Source of the DNA: Cellulomonas sp. NS3
GTDB taxonomy: Bacteria > Actinomycetota > Actinomycetes > Actinomycetales > Cellulomonadaceae
Direction of reading: 5' to 3'
Length of the DNA: 64,000 bases
Assembly (NCBI RefSeq): GCF_024757985.1
Contig: NZ_CP103289.1
Coordinates: 4,588,001-4,652,000 of the forward strand
Of the stretch, positions 15,086-23,195 are shown in pieces; the first letter of the stretch is position 1; every line of letters starts with the position of its first letter. Made by a program: the position numbers and the translations under genes. A model generated the notes under the pieces. It searched no databases and was not told the origin of the DNA. It saw only the letters and a program-made list of their open reading frames with translations.

Positions 15086-15996
15086 GCGCCCACCCCGGAC
15101 GTCCGACGGTGCGCGGCCACGAGCTCCCGCAGCGCCGGGCCGACCTCGCCGCCGAACAGCCGCAGCGCGCGCTCGTCGTCCCCGGCCAGGACGAGCGTGC
15201 TGAACCCGTGCTCGAGCACGAGCTCCCCGAGCTGCTCGACCCACTGCGAGACGGGCCCCTGGAGCAGGCCGCCGTCCGACCGGTCGGTGAACGTGCCGCC
15301 GATGTTGAGCAGGCGCCGGACGTCCGCGGGGCGACGACCGGCGGCGAGCGCGGCGTCGTCGATCCGCGCGTTCGCGTCGCGCATGTCCTGCGGCGAGCCG
15401 AGGTAGGACAGCGACGGCAGCCAGCCGTCGGCCTTCTGCCCGGTGAGCGCGAGCATGCGCGGCTTGTACGCGCCGAGCCAGATCTCCATCGGGTGCGCCG
15501 GCGACGGTCCGCGCTTGGCGCCGTGGACGGCGTAGAAGGTGCCGTCGACGCGCAGCGGCTGGCGGGTCGAGTCGTCCCACACGCCGCGGATCACGTCGAT
15601 CGCCTCGCTGAGCGCCGTGACGGCCTGGCCGGGTGTGAGCCGGCGCCCGCCCATCGCCTCGATCGCGTCCCAGAACGCCCCGGCGCCGAGGCCGAGCTCC
15701 ACGCGCCCACCCGAGAGCCGGTCGAGGCTCGCGGCGGCGCGGGCGAGCACCGCGGGCGGCCGGAGCGGGAGGTTGAGCACGTTGCCCGCGAGGCGGACGC
15801 GCTCGGTGCGCGCGGTGGCGTAGGACATCAGCGTCCAGGTGTCGAGGAACGCCGGCTGGTAGGGGTGGTCCTGGAACGTCACGAGGTCGAGACCGGCGGC
15901 CTCGCTCGCGACGGCGAGCCGGACGGGCGCCTGCGGGTCGGCGTGCGTCGGGGTGAGGAACGACCCGAGCAGCAGGTCGTGGCCGTGGTCAGCCAT
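15082..15996 (-). CDS. LLM-class flavin-dependent oxidoreductase
   Basis: Complete 304-residue luciferase-like monooxygenase/F420- or FMN-dependent oxidoreductase: HDLLLGSFLTP, AGLDLVTFQDHPYQPAFLDTW, RLAGNVLNLPLRPPAVLARA, GGRVELGLGAGAFWDAIEAM, GYKP-like AYKPRMLALTGQKADGWLPS. The HPYQP form is typical of F420-dependent members, but the cofactor is not certain. Start ATG 15996 is preceded by GAAGGGA. It is first in a two-gene operon with the fused oxidoreductase, and divergent from a MarR gene that probably controls it. Confidence 0.9.
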   Translation of the reverse strand: MADHGHDLLLGSFLTPTHADPQAPVRLAVASEAAGLDLVTFQDHPYQPAFLDTWTLMSYATARTERVRLAGNVLNLPLRPPAVLARAAASLDRLSGGRVELGLGAGAFWDAIEAMGGRRLTPGQAVTALSEAIDVIRGVWDDSTRQPLRVDGTFYAVHGAKRGPSPAHPMEIWLGAYKPRMLALTGQKADGWLPSLSYLGSPQDMRDANARIDDAALAAGRRPADVRRLLNIGGTFTDRSDGGLLQGPVSQWVEQLGELVLEHGFSTLVLAGDDERALRLFGGEVGPALRELVAAHRRTSGVGA

Positions 15997-16079
15997 GGCG
16001 GGCGGTCCCTTCGACGGATTCGCGTTGTCGTGCAGAACGTATGCCTGACAGACGATCTGCGCAAGCGACGTCCCCGGCG

Positions 16080-16085
16080 TATGCT
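16080..16085 (+). promoter_or_regulatory. -10 element TATGCT for leaderless MarR gene
   Basis: TATGCT ends 6 bases before GTG 16092; no Shine-Dalgarno is present. The 95-bp divergent region (15997-16091) must hold promoters for both directions and the MarR operator. I see GCGTATGC/GCAT-type short repeats but no clean palindrome. Confidence 0.45.
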
Positions 16086-16091
16086 GCGGGC

Positions 16092-16604
16092 GTGGAGACG
16101 ACGACGGCAGCCGACGGCGGACGCCTGGGGCACGACGAGCTCGGGTGGAGCCTCGGCGTGCTGCTGCGGCACTACCAGGAGCAGGTCGGGCCCGTGCTCG
16201 ACACCGTCCCGCACGGGCACCGCGGCTTCCAGGTCCTCGCCTCGGTGGTGCACGGCGACCAGCGCAGCCAGCTCGCGCTCGCCGGGCACCTCGGCATCGA
16301 CCGGACCGTGATGACGTACCTCGTCGACGACCTCGTCGCCGCCGGGCTCGTCGAGCGCCAGGTCGACCCGGCCGACCGCCGCCAGCGCCGGCTCGTCCCG
16401 ACCCCCGAGGGGCGCACGACGCTCGCCCGGCTCGAGGACGACGTCCGCGCCGCCGAGGACGCCGCGCTGCAGGTCCTCCCGCCCGCCGACCGCGCGGCGC
16501 TGCGCCACCTGCTCTCGGCCGCGGCGTGCGCGCTGCGGGGCATCACCCCGGCGCGCGACGTGTGCGCGGCCGTCGAGGACGAGCTGGGGCTGACCGCGGG
16601 CTGA
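16092..16604 (+). CDS. MarR-family regulator
   Basis: Winged-helix regulator of 170 residues: LGVLLRHYQEQVGPVL, then the DNA-binding part LALAGHLGIDRTVMTYLVDDL, wing VERQVDPADRRQRRLVPTPEG, and dimerising helices at the end. Start GTG 16092 is supported by a TATGCT six bases upstream. It is divergent from the two flavin-dependent oxidoreductase genes and likely represses them in response to their substrate (inference from layout). Confidence 0.9.
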   Translation: METTTAADGGRLGHDELGWSLGVLLRHYQEQVGPVLDTVPHGHRGFQVLASVVHGDQRSQLALAGHLGIDRTVMTYLVDDLVAAGLVERQVDPADRRQRRLVPTPEGRTTLARLEDDVRAAEDAALQVLPPADRAALRHLLSAAACALRGITPARDVCAAVEDELGLTAG

Positions 16605-16745
16605 CGTCGTGCGTCGGCCCGTATGGCCCGTCCCGGCGCGCCCCATCGGGCACGCACCGTGCCCTCCCCGGCCGTATCCCCCGGCCCCGCACCGCCTCCA
16701 CCCAGGAGACCGCCGACCCCCGGCGGCCCGACCAGGAGGCACCCC

Positions 16746-17834
16746 ATGACCACGACACCCGAGAAGGTCGACGCCCCGGTGACCGCGCGCTCCCTGCGCC
16801 GGCGCCGCGAGGAGGAGGCCACCGAGGCCCCTCCGGGCGGCGAGTTCTCGCTCTACGAGTTCGCCCTGCCCGACGGCGACGACGTCGAGCTCGTGCGGGA
16901 CGAGCGCGGCACCTACCGCGTCGTCGCCCGGACGCGCGGCGACGGCGTCCGTGTCGAGCCGCCGTACCCGACGCTCGACGTCCAGCGGCTCGACCGCGGG
17001 CTCGTCGAGCAGCTCGGCGACGTCCGGGAGCTCGACGGCTACCGCCCGCCGTTCGCGGCGCTGCGCTCGTGGCCGCACGTGCTCGAGCGCGCCGGGAAGC
17101 TCGGCGAGGACGAGGACCGGCCCGCGAACGTCTTCCAGCCCGACTCGCGGTACGTCTACCAGGACACGTCGTTCCCGTGGCGCATCGTCGGCCGCGTCTG
17201 GGGCGCCGGCGGGACGGGCAGCGGCGCGGTCGTCGGCCCGCGGCACGTGCTCACCGCGAGCCACATGATCGACTGGCACGACGACGGCGGCGCCGGGTGG
17301 GTCACGTTCTCGCCCGGGTACTACAACACCAACGGCCCGTGGGGCGAGTACCACGCGACCACGATCCTGTCGTGGAACAAGGCCGAGGGCGGGCTCACCG
17401 ACCTCGAGACCGCGTTCGACTACGTGGTGCTCGTCATGGACCGGCCCGTCGGCGACCACGTCGGCTACGCGGGCTACCGTGCGTACGACGACGGCTGGAA
17501 CGGCGGCGCGTACTGGCAGCACATGGGCTACCCCGGCGACCTCACCGGGACCCAGCGGCCCGCGTTCGTCGGCAGCGCGGTCGTGTCGTCGACGTCCGAC
17601 GAGTCGGTCTCCGGCCAGGACGGCCTCGTGATGGGCCACTTCAACGACATTACGGGCGGTCACTCCGGCGGCCCGGTGTGGGGCTGGTGGGGCTCGGAGC
17701 CGTGGCCGCGGGTCGTCGGCGTGCAGTCCGCCGAGGCCGGCACCCCGGGCCCGACGACGTCCGGCGACAACGAGTTCGGCGGCGGGTCGGCGCTCAGCGC
17801 GCTGATCACGTACGCGCGGTCGACCTTCCCCTGA
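16746..17834 (+). CDS. Trypsin-like serine protease without signal peptide
   Basis: 362 residues; ATG 16746 follows AGGAGG by 6 bases. Residues from about 140 form a chymotrypsin-fold protease: His in VLTASHM (about 173), Asp in ETAFDYVVLV (about 224), Ser in GGHSGGPVWGW (about 305), all present. The N-terminal 130 residues start with MTTTPEKVDAPVTARSLRRRREEEA and contain no signal peptide or membrane helix; they look like a pro-region or adaptor (FSLYEFALPDGDDVELV). The enzyme is therefore either cytoplasmic or exported by an unusual route. No neighbouring substrate gene is evident. Confidence 0.85.
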   Translation: MTTTPEKVDAPVTARSLRRRREEEATEAPPGGEFSLYEFALPDGDDVELVRDERGTYRVVARTRGDGVRVEPPYPTLDVQRLDRGLVEQLGDVRELDGYRPPFAALRSWPHVLERAGKLGEDEDRPANVFQPDSRYVYQDTSFPWRIVGRVWGAGGTGSGAVVGPRHVLTASHMIDWHDDGGAGWVTFSPGYYNTNGPWGEYHATTILSWNKAEGGLTDLETAFDYVVLVMDRPVGDHVGYAGYRAYDDGWNGGAYWQHMGYPGDLTGTQRPAFVGSAVVSSTSDESVSGQDGLVMGHFNDITGGHSGGPVWGWWGSEPWPRVVGVQSAEAGTPGPTTSGDNEFGGGSALSALITYARSTFP

Positions 17835-17910
17835 CCGGTGGTGGGCGGCGCGTCGCGGGTGCGGCGCGCCGTCCGGCCGGGTCGTGCGCCCTCCGGCGCT
17901 CACGCGACGA

Positions 17911-17941
17911 GCGGCGCTGCCGATAGGGCGGGCAGCGCCGC
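17911..17941. terminator. Hairpin after the protease gene
   Basis: GCGGCGCTGCC and its exact complement (11-bp stem) around a 9-nt loop. It lies 77 bp after the protease stop and 34 bp before the small ORF 17975-18112. It lacks a T-run, as is common in high-GC actinobacteria; it could also act as a leader hairpin for the small ORF. Confidence 0.45.
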
Positions 17942-17974
17942 AGGACGGACCTGCGCCCTGCCCCGGGAGTCACC

Positions 17975-18112
17975 GTGCCCCTCGTCGCCTGCACGTGCAT
18001 CCGCTTCGTCGACCTGCGCACCATCGCGCTGCGCGACCCCGCCTGCCCCGCCGACGCCGTGCACGCACGCGCGGCGGCCGACGCGCGTGCCGCGGCCGAC
18101 GCCACCGCCTGA
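17975..18112 (+). CDS. Small cysteine-containing protein (45 aa)
   Basis: GTG 17975 follows CGGGAG with 5-base spacing. The product reads VPLVACTCIRFVDLRTIALR then DPACPADAVHARAAADARAA; three Cys (CTC and a later C) precede an Ala/Asp-rich helical tail. No membrane segment. No family recognised. The good ribosome binding site and codon bias support it as a real small gene. It converges on the methyltransferase gene. Confidence 0.5.
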   Translation: MPLVACTCIRFVDLRTIALRDPACPADAVHARAAADARAAADATA

Positions 18113-18143
18113 CGAGACCCCGGCGTCCGCGCGCTGACGCCCG

Positions 18144-18890
18144 TCACCCCGGCCGGCGGGCGTCCACGCGGTGCGCCAGGCCCGCCGTGCCCACCTGGTC
18201 GGCGTGCTCGATCACGAACCCGGCGCCGGCCGCGAACCGGCGCGGCTCGCGCAGCAGGTGGTCCGCCTGGAACCGCACGGCCAGCGGGTCGAGCACGCGC
18301 TGGAGCGCCCGGACCCAGGGCGACGACGCCGGCCCGTGCTCGACCAGCACGAGGCGCCCGCCGGGGCGCAGCACGCGCCGGGCCTCCAGCAGCGCGGCAC
18401 CGGGGTCCGGCACGGTGCACAGCGCGTAGGTCGCGACGACGGTGTCCACCGAGCCGTCAGGCAGGTCGAGGTGCTGCGCGTCGCCCGCGCGCAGCTCGAC
18501 GCGCTCCCCCAGCCCGAGGTCACGCACCCGGGCCCGCGCCCGGTCGAGCATCGCCGTCGACAGGTCGATCCCGAGGACGTGCGTCGCCGCCGCCGGGTAC
18601 AGCGGGAGGTTGAGGCCGGTGCCCACCGCGAGCTCGAGCACGGCGCCGGTCGCCCGCGACGTCGCCCACGTCCGCTGCTCGCCGAGCAGCCGCCGCTCCG
18701 CGACGCGCATCTCGTCGTCGTAGCCGTCGGCGTGCGTGTCGAAGTACCGCCGCGCACGCTCGGTCGCGGGGTCGGTCGCACGCTCCGTCGCGCGCTCGGC
18801 CTCCTGGTCGGCTGCATCCCCCGGTGCGCGGTCCCGCGCACGCGCGGTCCGGCGCTCCGTCGCACCGCCCTCGTCGCTCGCGTCGGCCAT
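18144..18890 (-). CDS. Class I SAM-dependent methyltransferase
   Basis: 248 residues. After a charged N-terminal extension of about 45 residues rich in Ala/Glu/Arg, the methyltransferase core follows: ARRYFDTHADGYDDEM, motif I VLELAVGTGLNLPLYP, acidic loop VLGIDLSTAML, motif II GDAQHLDLPDGSVDTVV, LRPGGRLVLVEHG. This is the UbiE/Methyltransf_11 type that methylates small molecules. The acceptor is unknown. The 5' region 18891-19097 is shared with the divergent ricin/beta-helix gene. Confidence 0.9.
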   Translation of the reverse strand: MADASDEGGATERRTARARDRAPGDAADQEAERATERATDPATERARRYFDTHADGYDDEMRVAERRLLGEQRTWATSRATGAVLELAVGTGLNLPLYPAAATHVLGIDLSTAMLDRARARVRDLGLGERVELRAGDAQHLDLPDGSVDTVVATYALCTVPDPGAALLEARRVLRPGGRLVLVEHGPASSPWVRALQRVLDPLAVRFQADHLLREPRRFAAGAGFVIEHADQVGTAGLAHRVDARRPG

Positions 18891-18931
18891 CCGACGAGTG
18901 TGGCACCGGCCGTCGGGCCGGCGGTTGCCGT

Positions 18932-18943
18932 CTGAACCGTTTC
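18932..18943. promoter_or_regulatory. LacI-type half-palindrome operator candidate
   Basis: TGAACCGTTTCA is close to the LacI-family consensus pattern TGAAACGTTTCA, with one mismatched base pair. It lies in the divergent region before the secreted ricin/beta-helix gene; LacI-family repressors commonly control glycan-degrading genes in actinobacteria. No LacI gene is in the window. Confidence 0.35.
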
Positions 18944-18960
18944 ATCGGGGCCGCAGGTCG

Positions 18961-18989
18961 TTGTGCCGCCTACAACGTTGTCCTACGGT
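18961..18989 (+). promoter_or_regulatory. Promoter with palindrome in the spacer
   Basis: TTGTGC (18961-18966), a 17-nt spacer and TACGGT (18984-18989) make a plausible promoter for the ricin/beta-helix gene. The spacer contains the perfect palindrome ACAACGTTGT (18972-18981), well placed for repressor binding. Confidence 0.4.
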
Positions 18990-19097
18990 CGGCGCACTCC
19001 CCGCACCCGTCCCGCGTCCGGCGCCCCCACGTCGTCGGACCCGCCGCAGCGCGGCCGGGCGACCCGCGGGACACCCCGACCGGAAGGGCCCGACGAC

Positions 19098-20735
19098 GTG
19101 CACCTGACCGAGAACCGCCCACCCGCCCGCCGCCGACCGGCGGCGCTCCTCACGGCCGTCGCCGCGGTCGCCTCCGCACTGGCTGCGGTCGGTGCGGTCG
19201 CCGTCGCACCCGCGGCGAGCGCGGCCACCGTCGACCCGACCGCCTGGTACCAGCTCGTGAACCGGCAGAGCGGCAAGGCCCTCGACGTCGACGCGCGCTC
19301 GACCGCCGACGGCGCGCAGGTCCTCCAGTGGACCCGCGGCGACGGGTGGAACCAGCACTTCCAGTTCGTCCCCACGGGTGACGGCGCGTACCGGCTCAAG
19401 GCCCGCCACTCGGGCAAGGTCCTCGACGTCTGGGAGTGGAACGCGAACGACGGCGCCCAGATCCGCCAGTGGACGGACCTGAACGCCCAGAACCAGCAGT
19501 TCACGCTCTCGGACTCGGAGGGCGGACGGATCCGCCTGGTGAACCGGTTCTCCGGGAAGGTCGTCCAGGTCCAGGACCGCTCGACCGCCGACGGCGCCCT
19601 CGTCGTCCAGGGCACCAACACGAACTCCTACCACCAGCAGTGGGAGCTCGTGCCGGTCGGCTCCGGGAGCGGCGGGGGCGGCACCGGTGCGTGCGGCGGC
19701 GCGTACCAGGCGGAGGTCGTGCAGAGCGGCAGCACCTGGACGGCCCGCCGCGGCGGCAGCCAGGTCTACAGCGGGACCGACCTGCGCGCCGCGGTCCAGG
19801 CCGGCATCGACAGCCTGACGCCGGGCCGCACGAGCAAGGAGCGCGTCGTCGTCCGCGGGTCCGGGACCATGAGCGCGAACAGCCGCATCTCGCTGCGCAG
19901 CTACACGACCGTCGAGGTGTGCGGCACGATCCACGTGACCGGCAGCGGCACGGGCGACCAGGCGATCTTCTACGGCCGCGGCGTCACCGACGTCGAGATC
20001 ACGCGCCTCACGGGCACCGGGACCCCGAACTACGGAATCTTCATCCGCAACGGCGTCAACATCACGCTCGGCCAGATCGACCTCCGGTTCGACCGGGTCG
20101 GCCTCGGCATCCGGATCGACAACCACGGCGACCGCTCCCAGCGGACCCGCAACGTGCGCATCGACAACGTGTACGTCGAGAGCACCGGCGCCGAGGGCGT
20201 CGAGACCTACGGCGTCGACGGCCTGACGATCGGGACGGTCACCGGGCGCAACACCGGGTACTCCGCGCTGCTGCTCAACGACACGAACCAGGCCACGGTG
20301 GGGACCGTCGACGCGCAGGGCGCCGGGACCGGCACGGGGTACGCGGCGTTCCGGATGGCCAACCGCAACGGCGCGAACGGCGGCTCCTACGCGACGAACA
20401 TCCGCGTCGGGACGGTCAAGGCATCCGGCGGCGGCCGCGGGATCTTCTGCGTCTCCGAGAGCGGCGGCGCCGTGATCGACCGTGTCGAGATCTCCGGGAC
20501 CGGCAACAACCCGATCCTCATCGAGAACTGCTACAACGTCACGATCGCGACCCAGAGCGGCACCGTCTCAGGCGGGGAGGTCCGCCTCGCGGCGCGCACG
20601 GAGTTCGCCGGGAACCGCGACATCACGCTGCAGAACCTCACGCTCACGAACGGCGCCCGGCTCCGCGAGAGCCCCTGCACCGCGAACCTGACGATCCGCA
20701 ACGTGACGCCGACGAGCGCCATCACGCGCTGCTGA
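19098..20735 (+). CDS. Secreted ricin-type (CBM13) and right-handed beta-helix protein
   Basis: 545 residues; GTG 19098 gives a twin-Arg-free signal peptide (basic start, hydrophobic Ala/Val core, APAASAATV cleavage region). Residues about 48-190 form a ricin-type lectin domain with QxW-like repeats (YQLVNRQSGKALDV, NQHFQFVPTG, HQQWELVP). After a Gly/Ser linker, residues about 205-545 form a parallel beta-helix (VTDVEITRLTG, NVRIDNVYVEST, DGLTIGTVTGRN) as in pectate lyases and related polysaccharide-active enzymes. It probably binds and cleaves a plant or microbial polysaccharide outside the cell; the exact activity is not readable. A strong terminator follows. Confidence 0.85.
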   Translation: MHLTENRPPARRRPAALLTAVAAVASALAAVGAVAVAPAASAATVDPTAWYQLVNRQSGKALDVDARSTADGAQVLQWTRGDGWNQHFQFVPTGDGAYRLKARHSGKVLDVWEWNANDGAQIRQWTDLNAQNQQFTLSDSEGGRIRLVNRFSGKVVQVQDRSTADGALVVQGTNTNSYHQQWELVPVGSGSGGGGTGACGGAYQAEVVQSGSTWTARRGGSQVYSGTDLRAAVQAGIDSLTPGRTSKERVVVRGSGTMSANSRISLRSYTTVEVCGTIHVTGSGTGDQAIFYGRGVTDVEITRLTGTGTPNYGIFIRNGVNITLGQIDLRFDRVGLGIRIDNHGDRSQRTRNVRIDNVYVESTGAEGVETYGVDGLTIGTVTGRNTGYSALLLNDTNQATVGTVDAQGAGTGTGYAAFRMANRNGANGGSYATNIRVGTVKASGGGRGIFCVSESGGAVIDRVEISGTGNNPILIENCYNVTIATQSGTVSGGEVRLAARTEFAGNRDITLQNLTLTNGARLRESPCTANLTIRNVTPTSAITRC

Positions 20736-20764
20736 CCGCATCGCCGCGCACGGAGCGCAAGGTC

Positions 20765-20803
20765 CGACGAGGGGTGGTCACCGACGGTGGCCACCCCTCG
20801 TCG
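20765..20803. terminator. Strong bidirectional hairpin terminator
   Basis: 18-bp stem beginning CGACGAGGGGTGG, one G-T type mismatch, loop GAC. It lies between the converging beta-helix gene and the FBP-domain gene. Confidence 0.85.
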
Positions 20804-20857
20804 CGCTCCCGTGCGCGGCGTCCGGCCGCGGGGCTGGCGCCGGCACCGCGTCGCTCG

Positions 20858-21364
20858 TCACCGCGTCCGCAGCACCTCCGCGACGAAGCGTGCGGAGCGC
20901 TCGCGCAGCCCGGCGACGCGCCGCTCGACGATCTGCTCGCGCACCGACTCCAGGTCGCTGCCCGCCTCGGCGCGCGTCGGCGTGCGTCGCACGTTCCGCG
21001 AGCACCGGAACTCGGTGCAGATCAGCGTCCCGATGGTGTCGCCGCGGCGGCCCAGCGCACCGCCGCGGCGCGCGACGTAGAGCGACACGTCCTCGGTCTC
21101 GACGACGTCCTCGCACCACGCGCACACCGCCCGGCGGCGCTTGCCCTTCGTGGCGTCGCCCGAGCGGAGCAGGACCCCGACGGGCTCGTCGTCGAGCTCG
21201 ACGACGACGTACGCGGCGAGCGGCGCCTTGCGGTCGCGCCACCCCAGGTACTCGAGGCGGTCCCAGCGCAGTGCGTCGAGGTCGGGGAGGGTCGCCTGGG
21301 CCGCCTCGCGGCGGGAGGCGTTGACGAAGCAGGCACGGACCTGCTTCTCGGTCAGGGGGTTCAT
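20858..21364 (-). CDS. FBP-domain (FusB-like, EF-G-binding type) zinc protein
   Basis: 168 residues from ATG 21364 (MNPLTEKQVRACFVNASRRE). It matches the FBP domain of actinobacteria, related to the C-terminal treble-clef zinc finger of FusB-type elongation-factor-G-binding proteins: the WDRLEYLGWRDRKAPLAAYVV stretch, then CAWCEDVV and FRCSRNVRR giving a four-Cys zinc site. Members bind the ribosome or EF-G; whether this one confers fusidate resistance is unknown. The first 75 bases before the start have little Shine-Dalgarno character. Confidence 0.8.
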   Translation of the reverse strand: MNPLTEKQVRACFVNASRREAAQATLPDLDALRWDRLEYLGWRDRKAPLAAYVVVELDDEPVGVLLRSGDATKGKRRRAVCAWCEDVVETEDVSLYVARRGGALGRRGDTIGTLICTEFRCSRNVRRTPTRAEAGSDLESVREQIVERRVAGLRERSARFVAEVLRTR

Positions 21365-21910
21365 GGGGGGTTCTCGGCTTCCGGCGGGTCGGGGCCACCG
21401 GCCGGCGCACCGGACGGTGCACGACGACGCGTCCGCCACCCGGGGGTCCGGGCGGCGGGTGGCTGGTGGCGGGGCAGAGGGTCAGCCCCGCCCGCACGCT
21501 CACCGGGGCACGGCGCGCACGGGTCGACCGCCCGGGTGGACGGTGGTCCGGCGTGCTGCCGTGCTCGGGGTCAGAGGTGCGTGACGAGGCTCCCGGGTGC
21601 GCCTGAGCAGGCCAGGGCGGCCACCCCGCATCCCGCGATGCCCAGCATCCGCTCGCTCCCCGTTCCTCCGACGACGCGGCCGCCGCTCAGCACGCGGCGC
21701 CCGACCCTCGATGGTGCACCGCGCGGGGCGCCTGGGGCAACCGGGTTCCCCCGCGACGGTCCCGCGAGGAGCAGGTCAGCGGTAGTCGCCGACCTGGCGC
21801 TCGACCGGCACGGTGCGCTCGGCGAGCACGACCTCAGACGGCCGCGTGAAGTCCCCAGCGATGCAGGCCCACCGTTGTAGGCCCTGAACAGCGGCCTCTC
21901 CGCGTCGCCC
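21365..21910. other. Gene-poor stretch with coding-like fragments
   Basis: No full gene seen in 546 bases. Two minus-strand fragments look like protein: a 25-codon ORF from ATG 21648 (MLGIAGCGVAALACSGAPGS, behind GGGGAG) and an open frame that continues directly after the anti-sigma stop codon to a stop at 21780-21782, reading FTRPSEVVLAERTVPVERQV. The latter has only a late GTG as start. Both may be remnants of degraded genes. Confidence 0.35.
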
Positions 21911-22669
21911 TCAGACGTCGGACGTGACCTCCGCCGACGCGAGCGGCACGTCGAGCCCGACGACGCCGAGCTCGACCCGGCTGATGCCGTCGAGCGGGAC
22001 CGCAGACGAGGCGCCGAGCCCCGCCGCGGCGCGCGAGCCCGTGCTCGTCCACGTCGCGACGACCGTCCGCTCCCCCGCCTCGTCGACCAGCACGAGCTCG
22101 TAGACCCCGACGGCCAGCTCGGCCGCCTCGTACTCGCACGACCAGTCCAGCCGCGTGCCCCAACGGGCCGGGACGAGCGTCAGGTCCGCGCTGACGCCGG
22201 ACTGCCCGACGGGCGTCAGCGTCACGGTCCGCGCCTCCGCCTCGGCAACGACCGCGGGTGCGCGCTCGTCGTCCCCGAGCCGGGCGGTCGCCGCACCGCC
22301 GAGGCCGCTCGCCGCGACGAGCCCCGCGGCGGCGACCGCGAGGAGCGTGCGCCTGCGGCGGGTGCGCCGCTGCGCGGCGTGCGCGAGCGAGGCGATCGGC
22401 ACGAGCGCCGCCGACGGCTCGTCCGCCGCGCCGGACGCACCCGGCCCGGCCACGCCGAGGTCCCCGCCGGAACCGCGCGCGGGCACGGCCGGCATCGCCA
22501 CGTCCGCGGGCACCATGCCGAGCAGCGCCGGCATCCCCGCGAGGTCGCCCACCCCCTCCCGGCACGCCGGGCAGCCCGCGAGGTGCTGCTCGAACTCGCG
22601 CCGCTCGTCGGGCGCGAGCGCTCCGAGCACGTACGCGGCGTCCCACTCGCGGTACGGGTCGGCGGTCAT
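21911..22669 (-). CDS. Zinc-type anti-sigma factor (ZAS family)
   Basis: Membrane anti-sigma factor of 252 residues. The cytoplasmic N-terminus has the ZAS zinc signature H29-x3-C33-x2-C36 (QHLAGCPACREG). After a basic linker, one membrane segment (about 109-128, LLAVAAAGLVAASGL) leads to an extracytoplasmic domain ending VELGVVGLDVPLASAEV. Start ATG 22669 overlaps the sigma-factor stop (ATGA), so the pair is co-translated. It should hold the ECF factor inactive until an envelope or redox signal. The C-terminal domain resembles RskA-type anti-sigma domains. Confidence 0.9.
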   Translation of the reverse strand: MTADPYREWDAAYVLGALAPDERREFEQHLAGCPACREGVGDLAGMPALLGMVPADVAMPAVPARGSGGDLGVAGPGASGAADEPSAALVPIASLAHAAQRRTRRRRTLLAVAAAGLVAASGLGGAATARLGDDERAPAVVAEAEARTVTLTPVGQSGVSADLTLVPARWGTRLDWSCEYEAAELAVGVYELVLVDEAGERTVVATWTSTGSRAAAGLGASSAVPLDGISRVELGVVGLDVPLASAEVTSDV

Positions 22670-23175
22670 GAGGTCACCCCTCTCTCCTGGAGCGCGAGCC
22701 GCAGGGCGCGCAGCGCGTAGTGCAGCCGGGACTTGACGGTGCCGGGCGGGATCCCGAGCTCCGCGGCGAGCTCGGCGACCGAGCGGCCGCCGTAGTACGC
22801 CCCGACGACGACCGCGCGGTGCTCGGCGGACAGCCCGTCGAGCGCGTCGCCGACGAGCCACGCGTCGAGCACGGCCTGCGTGCCGTCACCGGTGGGCGCG
22901 TCAGGCACGGCGTCCGTCGTGAGCTCGCGCCGCCGGTGGGCGCTGCGCACGTCGTCGACCACGAGGTTGCGCGCGACCGTGAACAGCCACGCGCGCACCG
23001 ACGCCTCGGGGCGGGTCAGCACCTCGGGGTTCCGCCACGCGCGCAGCAGCGTCTCCTGCACCACGTCCTGCGCGCGGGCGGGGTCCGTGAGGCGCACGAC
23101 GTACCGGTGCAGCGCGGCGCCGTGCGCGGCGTGCACGGCACGCAGCAGCTCGTCGGCGTCGGCGTCGGGGGTCAT
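22666..23175 (-). CDS. ECF sigma factor
   Basis: 169-residue ECF sigma-70 factor: region 2 (LHRYVVRLTDPARAQDVVQE, TLLRAWRNPE, SVRAWLFTVARN) and region 4 (SAEHRAVVVGAYYGGRSVAE, LGIPPGTVKSRLHYALRALR). The layout and partner resemble actinobacterial SigL/SigK-type factors that control envelope and redox genes. It lies 20 bp after the YceI lipid-binding gene and overlaps its anti-sigma partner. A GGAAC/CGTC-like promoter before the YceI gene could be its own target (autoregulation). Confidence 0.92.
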   Translation of the reverse strand: MTPDADADELLRAVHAAHGAALHRYVVRLTDPARAQDVVQETLLRAWRNPEVLTRPEASVRAWLFTVARNLVVDDVRSAHRRRELTTDAVPDAPTGDGTQAVLDAWLVGDALDGLSAEHRAVVVGAYYGGRSVAELAAELGIPPGTVKSRLHYALRALRLALQERGVTS

Positions 23176-23195
23176 CGGTGCTCGTCAGGCTGCCG

